Shown here: positions 31,492 to 38,541 of the stretch, in pieces
Layout of the letters: the number at the start of each line of letters is the position of its first letter
Position numbering within the stretch: the first letter of the stretch is position 1
From: a virus
Reading direction: 5' to 3' (one strand)
Length of the DNA stretch: 64,000 bases
Virus record (IMG/VR): IMGVR_UViG_3300032242_000723
Location: 269,116 to 333,115 of that record
Notes under the pieces: model-generated
The model's database searches: none
What the model saw: the letters and a program-made list of their open reading frames with translations, nothing else
What the model was told of the DNA's origin: nothing
Translations under genes and position numbers: made by a program

Positions 31492-32466
31492 ATGTTTGAT
31501 ATCCTAAATGTAATAACAGGAAAGAAAAAGCGTACACAAGGCGGCTGGTATAGCTTCAACGCACCTTGTTGTCATAATCGCGGACATAAAGTTGACAAGA
31601 GAATGCGTGGCGGTATCAAGCATGACGGTGACAACAACTGGTCGTACAACTGTTTCAACTGTAACTTCAAGTGCGGATTTGTATTAGGCAAGCAACTTAG
31701 TGCGAACACTAAGCAGTTGCTACGCTGGATGGGCGTAGAAGACAGTCAGATCACTAAGTGGAACCTAGAAAGTCTACAGCAAAAAGATTTGATTGAATAT
31801 GTGACATCTAAGAAACAACGATCACATATTAGATTTGAAGAAGTTACATTACCTGATGCTGAAATGCTTGACAGTAACAATATAAAGCACAAATACTTTA
31901 CTGACTATGTGAATAGCAGAGGATTTAAGACAACTGATTATCCTTTCATGGTCACTCCTGATGATGAGGGGCGAAACGCAAATCGTATTATCATTCCCTA
32001 TACATATAAGAACAAGATCGTAGGACACACAAGTCGTTATCTTGACAATCGTATCCCCAAGTTCATCAAAGAACAACAGCCAGGATATGTGTTTGGTTAT
32101 GATTTTCAGAAGCCAAACTGGGAAGTATGTATCGTAGTCGAAGGCATATTTGATGCACTATCGTTAGATGCTATTGCACTGACACACGATACGATCAGCG
32201 ACGAACAGGCTATCTTGATACGCTCACTCAATAGACGAGTCATCGTTGTTCCTGATATGGATAAGACAGGCTTAACGATATGCGAACGAGCATTAGAGTT
32301 GGGCTTTCAAGTATCGATCCCAGATTGGGGACCTGATGTAAAGGATGTCAACGATGCTGTAGTTAAATATGGCAAGTTGGCGACATTACTAAGTATACTA
32401 CAAAACGCAACGAACAGTAAGATTAAGATAGAGATGAATAGGAAACGCATTGCTAAAAGAGTATAA
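31492..32466 (+). CDS. 61: DNA primase (T4 gp61-like)
   Basis: Makes RNA primers for the lagging strand with helicase gp41. 324 aa (T4 gp61 342 aa). An N-terminal zinc-binding region with CCHNRGH and YNCFNCNFKCGF is followed by a TOPRIM fold: VVEGIFDALS (catalytic Glu) and VVPDMDKTG (Asp pair), and a later KDVNDAV. It overlaps the helicase gene by 17 bases, as befits a coupled primosome. Driven by a sigma70 promoter positioned for a leaderless message. Confidence 0.93.
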   Translation: MFDILNVITGKKKRTQGGWYSFNAPCCHNRGHKVDKRMRGGIKHDGDNNWSYNCFNCNFKCGFVLGKQLSANTKQLLRWMGVEDSQITKWNLESLQQKDLIEYVTSKKQRSHIRFEEVTLPDAEMLDSNNIKHKYFTDYVNSRGFKTTDYPFMVTPDDEGRNANRIIIPYTYKNKIVGHTSRYLDNRIPKFIKEQQPGYVFGYDFQKPNWEVCIVVEGIFDALSLDAIALTHDTISDEQAILIRSLNRRVIVVPDMDKTGLTICERALELGFQVSIPDWGPDVKDVNDAVVKYGKLATLLSILQNATNSKIKIEMNRKRIAKRV

Positions 32467-33856
32467 TACAGACGTTCAAACATTATTCTTGAGAATGATG
32501 GTAACTAATGCCGAGTTGTATACTCGCGTCATGAATATCATGAATGCTGAGAACTTTGATCGTAAGTTACGTCCAGTTGCGGAGTTCATGGTTGAGCACT
32601 CTACGAAGTATAGCATCATGCCTGATCCATTGCAGATCAAGGCAACAACTGGTGAAGATATTGAACCTATCCCTGAACTCACTGAGGGTCACTTTGATTG
32701 GTTCTTAGAAGAGTTTGAATCATTCACAAAGCGTCAAGAACTTGAAAGAGCGATCCTCAAAGCAGCAGACATGCTTGAGAAAGGTGAGTTTGACCCTGTT
32801 GAAAAACTGATCAAGGACGCGGTTCAGATCAGTCTACAGCGTGACATGGGTACAGATTACTTTGCGAATCCTACAAATCGTATCAACAAGTATTTCAACG
32901 CAGGTGGACAGGTCAGCACTGGCTGGCCTCAGATGGATCGTCTATTGTATGGCGGATTTAGTCGCGGCGAGTTGAACATCTTTGCTGGTGGTTCTGGCTC
33001 TGGTAAGTCTCTTGTCATGATGAACATCGCACTCAACTGGTTACAACAAGGCATGAGCGGTGTCTATATCAGTCTTGAACTCTCAGAAGAGTTAACCTCA
33101 TTGCGAACAGATGCGATGTTGACTAGCATGAGCACGAGAGACATTCGTAAGGACATTGAAACGACTGGATTAAAGGTCGTGATGATGGGTAAGAAGTCTG
33201 GTAAGTATCGTGTTAAGGGCTTACCGGCACAAAGCACAGTGAACGACATTCGCAGCTATCTCAAAGAAGTTCAGATCCAAACTGGAATCAAAGTGGACTT
33301 CGTGATGATTGACTATCTTGATCTGGTGATGCCTGTATCAGTCAAGGTCAATCCTAACGATCAGTTTATCAAGGACAAGTATGTGTCTGAAGAACTACGT
33401 AACCTGGCAAAGGAACTTGGTGTTCTAATGGTAACTGCATCTCAGCTAAATCGTTCGGCTGTTGAAGAGATTGAGTTTGATCACAGTCACATTGCAGGTG
33501 GTATTTCAAAGATCAATACTGCTGACAATGTATTCGGTATCTTTACTTCACGATCAATGCGTGAGCGTGGCAAGTATCAGATTCAGTGTATGAAGTCTCG
33601 TTCATCTACTGGTGTTGGACAAAAGATTGACCTAGAGTATAATATTGAGACGATGCGTATTACAGATGAAGATCCAGAAGGTGATAGTAAACCACAACCT
33701 AGTGCAAGTCAGATCATGAGTCAGATCAAGAATACTAGTACTGTGGGTACAATAAACGATGCTGTTCACAACACTATGGGAACAGATGAAAAAAGAGTTG
33801 TTCCAGATGTACAGAGTGCAAAATTAAAGGCAATGCTTAACTCACTAAAGAAATAG
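32450..33856 (+). CDS. 41: replicative DNA helicase (T4 gp41/DnaB-like)
   Basis: Hexameric 5'-3' helicase of the replisome. 468 aa (T4 gp41 475 aa). It starts at TTG 32450 inside the primase gene with an upstream agga. The RecA-type core has Walker A GGSGSGKS (180-187), the GVYISLELSEE motif, Walker B FVMIDYLDLV, ELGVLMVTASQLNRSA and an arginine-finger region CMKSRSSTGVG. The C-terminus after residue 410 is a flexible, polar tail. Confidence 0.95.
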   Translation: MLKEYNTDVQTLFLRMMVTNAELYTRVMNIMNAENFDRKLRPVAEFMVEHSTKYSIMPDPLQIKATTGEDIEPIPELTEGHFDWFLEEFESFTKRQELERAILKAADMLEKGEFDPVEKLIKDAVQISLQRDMGTDYFANPTNRINKYFNAGGQVSTGWPQMDRLLYGGFSRGELNIFAGGSGSGKSLVMMNIALNWLQQGMSGVYISLELSEELTSLRTDAMLTSMSTRDIRKDIETTGLKVVMMGKKSGKYRVKGLPAQSTVNDIRSYLKEVQIQTGIKVDFVMIDYLDLVMPVSVKVNPNDQFIKDKYVSEELRNLAKELGVLMVTASQLNRSAVEEIEFDHSHIAGGISKINTADNVFGIFTSRSMRERGKYQIQCMKSRSSTGVGQKIDLEYNIETMRITDEDPEGDSKPQPSASQIMSQIKNTSTVGTINDAVHNTMGTDEKRVVPDVQSAKLKAMLNSLKK

Positions 33857-33870
33857 TTTTGACTTTTATG

Positions 33871-33878
33871 AATAAATA
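33871..33878 (+). promoter_or_regulatory. late promoter AATAAATA
   Basis: Late box 24 bases before ATG 33903; predicted start about 33884. Confidence 0.55.
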
Positions 33879-33902
33879 CAATCAGTAGGATCTTTACACT
33901 CT

Positions 33903-34148
33903 ATGCAAAAGAAAACAAAAAGTCTCCTTGAGGAGTTGCAGTCGTACGGTGAGAATCGTGACATTAATCATGTCATTGAATCGCGGGCGTCCAACATCAT
34001 CACAAGTGCTATCAACCTGATAGAACTGATGCAACGTAACTATTCTCCTGAGAAGGCTGAACTTCTAGAGAAGAAGTTGCTTAGTGCAATCAAAGGCAAA
34101 GATCAAGCAAGATTTTCTAAAAGTTTGAGGAAGAAAAATGAAGATTAA
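33903..34148 (+). CDS. conserved small helical protein, 81 aa
   Basis: MQKKTKSLLEELQSYGENRD, then VIESRASNIITSAINLIELM and LLSAIKGKDQARFSKSLRKK. I recall this pattern as a conserved small protein in T4-like cyanophages. It is highly helical with a basic C-terminus, sits under a late promoter, and overlaps the next (probable head) gene by 11 bases. Role unknown; possibly virion assembly. Confidence 0.65.
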   Translation: MQKKTKSLLEELQSYGENRDINHVIESRASNIITSAINLIELMQRNYSPEKAELLEKKLLSAIKGKDQARFSKSLRKKNED

Positions 34149-35160
34149 TGAGTTTGGTAATAAGCAGCAAGTTGAAGAGGGATTAGGCGACGGCCTACAA
34201 AGCATAGGCAATGCAGTCATCGGAAAAAATGCTACTTCTGCTATCAAAGGAATGTTCACTGGAAATCAAGAACAAGGTGTAGAAGATGCCTTTGTAAGAA
34301 ACTTTTTGACAAGTGTTACTCCTAGATTAAAACAAGCAATTTCTACTGGTTTAGTCTCTCTTCCAGCCGCCTCTGCCGCACCTGACCTGACCAACAGAAC
34401 GGCTGATGGAGCCCCACCTACGCCAGAACCAGCAGCAGCACCAAATACAACATCCTCTAATTCTAGAAAAGATGCAGCAGGAAACGTACCATATGATGAT
34501 TTAGCTGAAACTGCATATAGCAAATATGCTAAACTCAATGCGATCTTTGAAAGCATCATGTCTGAAGAAGAGGTAGTCGGTGGTTCTGAAAGTATTTCTC
34601 AATTTTTAGAGGACTGGTTTACTAAGTACATGCAAGGATACAACTGGCAATCAAGAAAACCTGTATTTGATGCAATATTTAAAGAAGTAGAATCAACATA
34701 TAGCAAGACAGGCGGAAAAGAAGCACTTAAAAAACTAGCAAAGGCCGCTTTTGCAATCACAGGCGGAGCAACTCCTTCAAAGATCAATGCAACTCCTAAT
34801 GATACGACGAAAAGTAATACAATACAGAATCAGCAGCCAACCCAAAATAATCAAGGCGTAGGGCAAGGTAGAGGGCAAGGCGCCGGTCAAAGTGTAGGTG
34901 GACAGGCACCAATGAGCGCATCATTCGTACAAGCACATTTGGATGCGTTGAAACAATCTGACCCTAAAGGGTATGCTGCTATTGTGAGCAAGATTATTAA
35001 AGAATATAAGAAAACATTTGCTGCAAGAAATTCTAAGAAGGCGGCGGCACCTACTCCTCCTCCAGTTCCAGCGGCAGCACCAGCGGCCGGCCCCGTCACT
35101 AAGACTGAACCGCCGGTTAAGATAGCAGAATCAAGACTTAGACGTTACCCAAAACTATAA
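34138..35160 (+). CDS. probable head-interior or virion protein, 340 aa
   Basis: Begins MKINEFGNKQQVEEGLG, a weak variant of the capsid-targeting-type N-termini elsewhere here. A small helical domain is followed by an Ala/Pro/Thr-rich linker (residues 80-120), a helical domain (SISQFLEDWFTKYMQGY ... KEALKKLAKAAFAITGG), a Gln/Gly-rich linker (GVGQGRGQGAGQSVGGQ), a second helical domain (SFVQAHLDALKQSDPKGYAAIV), and an Ala/Pro tail. Such multi-linker architecture suits flexible structural or internal proteins. The exact role is not known. Confidence 0.55.
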   Translation: MKINEFGNKQQVEEGLGDGLQSIGNAVIGKNATSAIKGMFTGNQEQGVEDAFVRNFLTSVTPRLKQAISTGLVSLPAASAAPDLTNRTADGAPPTPEPAAAPNTTSSNSRKDAAGNVPYDDLAETAYSKYAKLNAIFESIMSEEEVVGGSESISQFLEDWFTKYMQGYNWQSRKPVFDAIFKEVESTYSKTGGKEALKKLAKAAFAITGGATPSKINATPNDTTKSNTIQNQQPTQNNQGVGQGRGQGAGQSVGGQAPMSASFVQAHLDALKQSDPKGYAAIVSKIIKEYKKTFAARNSKKAAAPTPPPVPAAAPAAGPVTKTEPPVKIAESRLRRYPKL

Positions 35161-35195
35161 AACATATTGTCAAAACCGACTTTTTTTATTCCTAG

Positions 35196-35203
35196 CATAA
35201 ATA
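35196..35203 (+). promoter_or_regulatory. late promoter CATAAATA with hairpin at the predicted RNA 5' end
   Basis: Late box whose predicted start is A35209, immediately followed by TGAGT-CAATGA-ACTCA (35210-35225), a 5-bp hairpin, then the gene at 35247 with gaagga ribosome site. Confidence 0.65.
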
Positions 35204-35246
35204 TATTCATGAGTCAATGAACTCACTTTTTTGAAGGAATAACAAA

Positions 35247-35660
35247 ATGACACAATTTACACGTACACATGGTGACTATCAACCAGTACAGAATATGGAC
35301 TCACCAGCTTATACAGTTGGTGCGATCAACGCTGTTACTTCTGCTGCTACTGTTCAACCACAAGGTCCAAAGCTCGACTACTTCACTATCACTGCTTCGG
35401 GTTCAACTGCTTTCAGCACAACTCAAGTAAACGTAATGATTCAAACTATCCAGCAAAAGGCAACTATCTACATCTACGAGTTCACAACTGCTGGTCCTGA
35501 TACTCTTGCAGTTGCTGTTTACCCAACTGGTGTATGGGCTCCTGTTGATGCGACTTACGGTGCAAACGCAAACGTTGTTGCAGCAATCAATACAGCACTT
35601 ACTGCTGCTTCAGTTGCTAATACTACTACTGGTACAGCTTCAGCTACCTTCACTAACTAA
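35247..35660 (+). CDS. abundant virion protein candidate, 137 aa
   Basis: Starts MTQFTRTHGDYQPVQNMDSPAY; the body is Ala/Thr/Val-rich and beta-like (YFTITASGSTAF, ATIYIYEFTTAGPDTLAVAVYPTG). Similar small proteins recur in marine T4-like phages and are often reported as structural, possibly decoration proteins. It is monocistronic, with its own late promoter, strong ribosome site, highly biased simple codon use and a perfect terminator, all consistent with high expression. Confidence 0.65.
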   Translation: MTQFTRTHGDYQPVQNMDSPAYTVGAINAVTSAATVQPQGPKLDYFTITASGSTAFSTTQVNVMIQTIQQKATIYIYEFTTAGPDTLAVAVYPTGVWAPVDATYGANANVVAAINTALTAASVANTTTGTASATFTN

Positions 35661-35681
35661 TCTTAGTTAGACATACTAACG

Positions 35682-35715
35682 AAAACCCGAGAATTTAATT
35701 ATTCTCGGGTTTTTT
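35682..35715 (+). terminator. intrinsic terminator
   Basis: AAAACCCGAGAAT (35682-35694) pairs with ATTCTCGGGTTTT starting at 35701, with a 6-base loop and a T-run to 35715. It ends the highly expressed unit at 35247. Confidence 0.95.
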
Positions 35716-35719
35716 ATGT

Positions 35720-35727
35720 TCTAAATA
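35720..35727 (+). promoter_or_regulatory. late promoter TCTAAATA, leaderless spacing
   Basis: Late box followed by cttgc and ATG 35733; the predicted start coincides with the start codon. It sits directly behind the terminator. Confidence 0.65.
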
Positions 35728-35732
35728 CTTGC

Positions 35733-36176
35733 ATGTCACACCGCATCTGCTGCTATACCTTATTCAATATCACTCATACTGGTGTGTTAAACAGGTCAAG
35801 GCCTAATGAAGATAATGTAAATGAATGGTTACGTAAACGCAATACACAATGTAACTTTGATACAGTACTACAAGCAATATCATTGCGGTCACAGCCCGAA
35901 GTTGTTAAGGTGCCGATAAGAATAGAAATGCAAGAAGCTGACTTTATAAAGTTTGGTTTTTTGTATAGTAAAGAAGACAAGATTAGTTACTATTGGAAGT
36001 TTGAGTTTGAAGTACAACATGCAAGTGTGTTTGAGAACGGAATCATTCCATTAGGAGCGTTATACAATGATTGCAACGGTATTCCAATGATACTATGCGA
36101 AGATCAACTTACTATGCTGTCCAACTTCTTAGATACATCATCTGAGTTAAAGAACATTCACTTTGAGGTAACATGA
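35733..36176 (+). CDS. conserved T4-like hypothetical protein, 147 aa
   Basis: Starts MSHRICCYTLFNITHTGVLNRS, followed by WLRKRNTQCNFDTVLQAISLRSQPEV and WKFEFEVQHASVF. I recall near-identical wording in cyanophage proteins that lie among structural genes. No function is known. It has a leaderless-type late promoter and overlaps the next gene by 4 bases. Confidence 0.7.
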   Translation: MSHRICCYTLFNITHTGVLNRSRPNEDNVNEWLRKRNTQCNFDTVLQAISLRSQPEVVKVPIRIEMQEADFIKFGFLYSKEDKISYYWKFEFEVQHASVFENGIIPLGALYNDCNGIPMILCEDQLTMLSNFLDTSSELKNIHFEVT

Positions 36177-36661
36177 CGAACGCAACTAAACTTGATCAGT
36201 TCTTTACCAGAGAGATTAACGCCGACCTGCGTGATGTATTGATCACTTGTGACAGGTTAGTCAAATATTCTTTGTTCGGTAAATACACCATTGCCCCTAC
36301 AAATGATGAATATTACAAAGTAACTATATCAGGATCCGAATCATCATATGAGTTTGCGTTGTTAAAGAACGCATTGACTTGGTGTGTATTCCGAAACTCT
36401 TCAAAACAACGTGAGGCCAGCAAGATTCAACTGCTTGACATGAAGTTATGTGGCATCGACGTTGACTTAGCTGTTCATAGACGCAAGCTAAAACTAGCAA
36501 CAGATTCATTCACTAAAGACATCTATATCATCAAGGTACAAGAAGATACTATCAAGCGAAAGCAAATCGTCGCTGAAATCAATTCTTATATAAATAATTC
36601 AAGACAGATACAGGTTAAGAAGTTCACTGGCAAGAATAAGATGAATTTTAAATATCTGTGA
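36173..36661 (+). CDS. conserved hypothetical protein, 162 aa
   Basis: MTNATKLDQFFTREINADLRDVL, DRLVKYSLFGKYTI, a central helix pair, and a basic C-terminus (QIQVKKFTGKNKMNFKYL). It overlaps the previous gene (ATGA) and is probably its co-translated partner. I recognise the pair as syntenic in T4-like marine phages, but neither has an assigned role. Confidence 0.65.
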   Translation: MTNATKLDQFFTREINADLRDVLITCDRLVKYSLFGKYTIAPTNDEYYKVTISGSESSYEFALLKNALTWCVFRNSSKQREASKIQLLDMKLCGIDVDLAVHRRKLKLATDSFTKDIYIIKVQEDTIKRKQIVAEINSYINNSRQIQVKKFTGKNKMNFKYL

Positions 36662-36667
36662 TAAATA
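36660..36667 (+). promoter_or_regulatory. late promoter GATAAATA
   Basis: Late box 27 bases before ATG 36695; predicted start about 36673, with cggaag as ribosome site. Confidence 0.65.
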
Positions 36668-36694
36668 CTACATCAACACGGAAGAGTAACACCT

Positions 36695-37393
36695 ATGAAA
36701 CTAAATGATTTTGACAAGAAGAACGTCGCAGCTAAGGCTCTGAGAGAGTCATTCGCTATGAATTTTGATGTAACTAACCTAGATCGTCCTAAGACTCGGG
36801 CAATGCTCACTAAAGTCAATGGATTAATCAATGAATCAAAAAGATCACCTGACTTTCATAAGGCTCAGAACAATCCAACTTACATGAAGTTAAAGTTTAT
36901 GGAGCAAGTTCTAGCACAACATTTGCGTATCGCAAAGACTCCTCGCATCGTGTTTGAAAATGAAGAAGTAGAAAAGTCACAAGTCATTCTTGCTGCACAA
37001 GATATGGTTGATTCTATTCAGAAGTATTACGAAGATGTAAACGACATGCTCGTTAAAGAACTTCCTGCTCTTGTTGATTCAATTCAATCAGAGATCGGTG
37101 CTAACGAGAGTCAAGCATACGAGCAACAAGCTGGCGAAACATTAACTGCACTCAACACCGCCCTTCAAGAAGCAAAGACCAAAATGACAGCGGCATTAGG
37201 CGGGTTGACTGGTCAGGGTGGAATGGATGCATTCGGCGGACCTCCTGAAATGGGTGGCGAAGATGATTTGGGTGGCATGGGTTCCGAAGATGATTTGGGT
37301 GGCATGGATGACATGGGCGGCGAAGAGCTTCCTCCGATGCCTGAAGAAGAGCCTGATATGGGTTTAGGTAGCGTCGGTCGCGCAAAGAGATAA
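36695..37393 (+). CDS. virion structural protein of marine T4-like phages, 232 aa
   Basis: Starts MKLNDFDKKNVAAKALRESF. The centre holds EEVEKSQVILAAQDMVDSIQKYYEDV, with ELPALVDSIQSEIGANESQAYEQQ, a signature I recall from cyanophage structural proteins. The C-terminal quarter is a Gly/Met/Asp/Glu repeat tail (EDDLGGMG-type units, residues 185-225), acidic and disordered. It is late-expressed and followed two bases later by another conserved small gene. Possibly a head-core component. Confidence 0.65.
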   Translation: MKLNDFDKKNVAAKALRESFAMNFDVTNLDRPKTRAMLTKVNGLINESKRSPDFHKAQNNPTYMKLKFMEQVLAQHLRIAKTPRIVFENEEVEKSQVILAAQDMVDSIQKYYEDVNDMLVKELPALVDSIQSEIGANESQAYEQQAGETLTALNTALQEAKTKMTAALGGLTGQGGMDAFGGPPEMGGEDDLGGMGSEDDLGGMDDMGGEELPPMPEEEPDMGLGSVGRAKR

Positions 37394-37395
37394 TA

Positions 37396-37728
37396 ATGCG
37401 TCTCTTTGAATTTGATCAGGAAAAAGCTCAGGTAACTCAGATCGTTGCTTTAATAAATCAGTTAAAGCAGGATATTGAGGATGGAGACATCGATCCTCAA
37501 GATTATACCGTTGACGAGCTACTTGACTATTTTCAAATGTATGACATCATATTAGATGTAAACGATCTATACAACATGATTAAAGTGCCTCCGCTTAAGG
37601 ACCTTATCAAAAACATTCAAGGTGATAAGGTATTATTTGTTGGTCAAGGCGAAGAAGACGCCCTCGACGCACCAGAAGATGAGCAAGAAAAAGTCGTTGC
37701 TAAGATGGCTAAATCTGCAATGAAGTAA
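37396..37728 (+). CDS. conserved small protein, 110 aa
   Basis: Starts MRLFEFDQEKAQVTQIVALINQLK, then DYTVDELLDYFQMYDIILDVNDLYNMIKVPPL and NIQGDKVLFVGQ. I recall the same pattern downstream of the preceding structural gene in cyanophages. The MRLFEFD start resembles the short Phe-centred N-termini of neighbouring virion genes. Likely virion-associated; role unknown. Confidence 0.65.
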   Translation: MRLFEFDQEKAQVTQIVALINQLKQDIEDGDIDPQDYTVDELLDYFQMYDIILDVNDLYNMIKVPPLKDLIKNIQGDKVLFVGQGEEDALDAPEDEQEKVVAKMAKSAMK

Positions 37729-37737
37729 CCATATCTG

Positions 37738-37766
37738 TTGACATATGATCGCTACTGTAGTAACAT
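37738..37766 (+). promoter_or_regulatory. sigma70-type promoter with leaderless spacing
   Basis: TTGACA (37738-37743), 17-base spacer, TAACAT (37761-37766), then exactly 6 bases (gcaact) to ATG 37773. Confidence 0.7.
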
Positions 37767-37772
37767 GCAACT

Positions 37773-38489
37773 ATGTCAATAACCAATAAGTTTCCCTATA
37801 AAGAAATGAGTAAGGTATCCGTCGACGGTAAACGACGGTACCTCACTCCAGATGGGCTCAAAGTCCCTAGTGTAACGACTATCCTAGACTCGACTAAATC
37901 AGAAGAATCTAAGCAAGCTCTGCAAAACTGGCGTAATAGCATAGGACACAAAAAAGCTGCTGAAATCACAACTGAAGCAGCAGGCCGTGGCACTCGTATG
38001 CACAAGTGGATTGAAAACTACATCAAAGATGATGTCATCGGAGATCCAGGTAGCAATCCTTACAGTCAAACAAGTCACATGATGGCTAAGCAGATTATTG
38101 AAAAGGGTTTAGTGAACTGTGACGAGTATTGGGGCACAGAGGTTTCATTACATTTCCCTGAAGTCTATGCGGGTACGACTGATCTATGTGGTGTTCATGC
38201 TGGCGCAGAAGCAATCATGGACCATAAACAATCAAACAAGCCAAAGAAGCGTGAGTGGATTGACGATTACTTTGTTCAAACTGCTGCATATGCTATTGCA
38301 CATAATGAAGTGTTTAATACAAAGATACGCAAGGGCGTTATCTTTATGTGTGTCCCTCCTACTCAAGCAATAGATCACACTTGGTCAACTCCTCAATATT
38401 TAGAGTTCATCATTGAAGGTAATGAGTTTGACAAGTATGAAAACTTATGGTGGAAACGGTTAGAAGCCTACTATAGCAAACTCGTTTAA
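37773..38489 (+). CDS. PD-(D/E)XK exonuclease (Cas4/MGME1-like)
   Basis: 238 aa. The nuclease fold is recognisable from AAGRGTRMHKWIENYI (motif with conserved His), EVYAGTTDLCGVHAGAEAIMDHKQSNKPK (D...D-x-K, catalytic core TDLCG...IMDHKQS), and YFVQTAAYAIAHNE (motif Q-x-x-x-Y). The N-terminal VPSVTTILDSTK is typical of phage exonucleases of this group. It probably trims DNA ends in recombination or degrades host DNA. It stands alone under a sigma70 promoter amid virion genes, with a predicted leaderless message. Confidence 0.82.
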   Translation: MSITNKFPYKEMSKVSVDGKRRYLTPDGLKVPSVTTILDSTKSEESKQALQNWRNSIGHKKAAEITTEAAGRGTRMHKWIENYIKDDVIGDPGSNPYSQTSHMMAKQIIEKGLVNCDEYWGTEVSLHFPEVYAGTTDLCGVHAGAEAIMDHKQSNKPKKREWIDDYFVQTAAYAIAHNEVFNTKIRKGVIFMCVPPTQAIDHTWSTPQYLEFIIEGNEFDKYENLWWKRLEAYYSKLV

Positions 38490-38508
38490 GGGTTTCACAA
38501 CATCAAGT

Positions 38509-38516
38509 GATAAATA
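38509..38516 (+). promoter_or_regulatory. late promoter GATAAATA
   Basis: Late box 25 bases before ATG 38542; predicted start about 38522. Confidence 0.65.
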
Positions 38517-38541
38517 ACTGTAACAACAGGTAATATCACTT

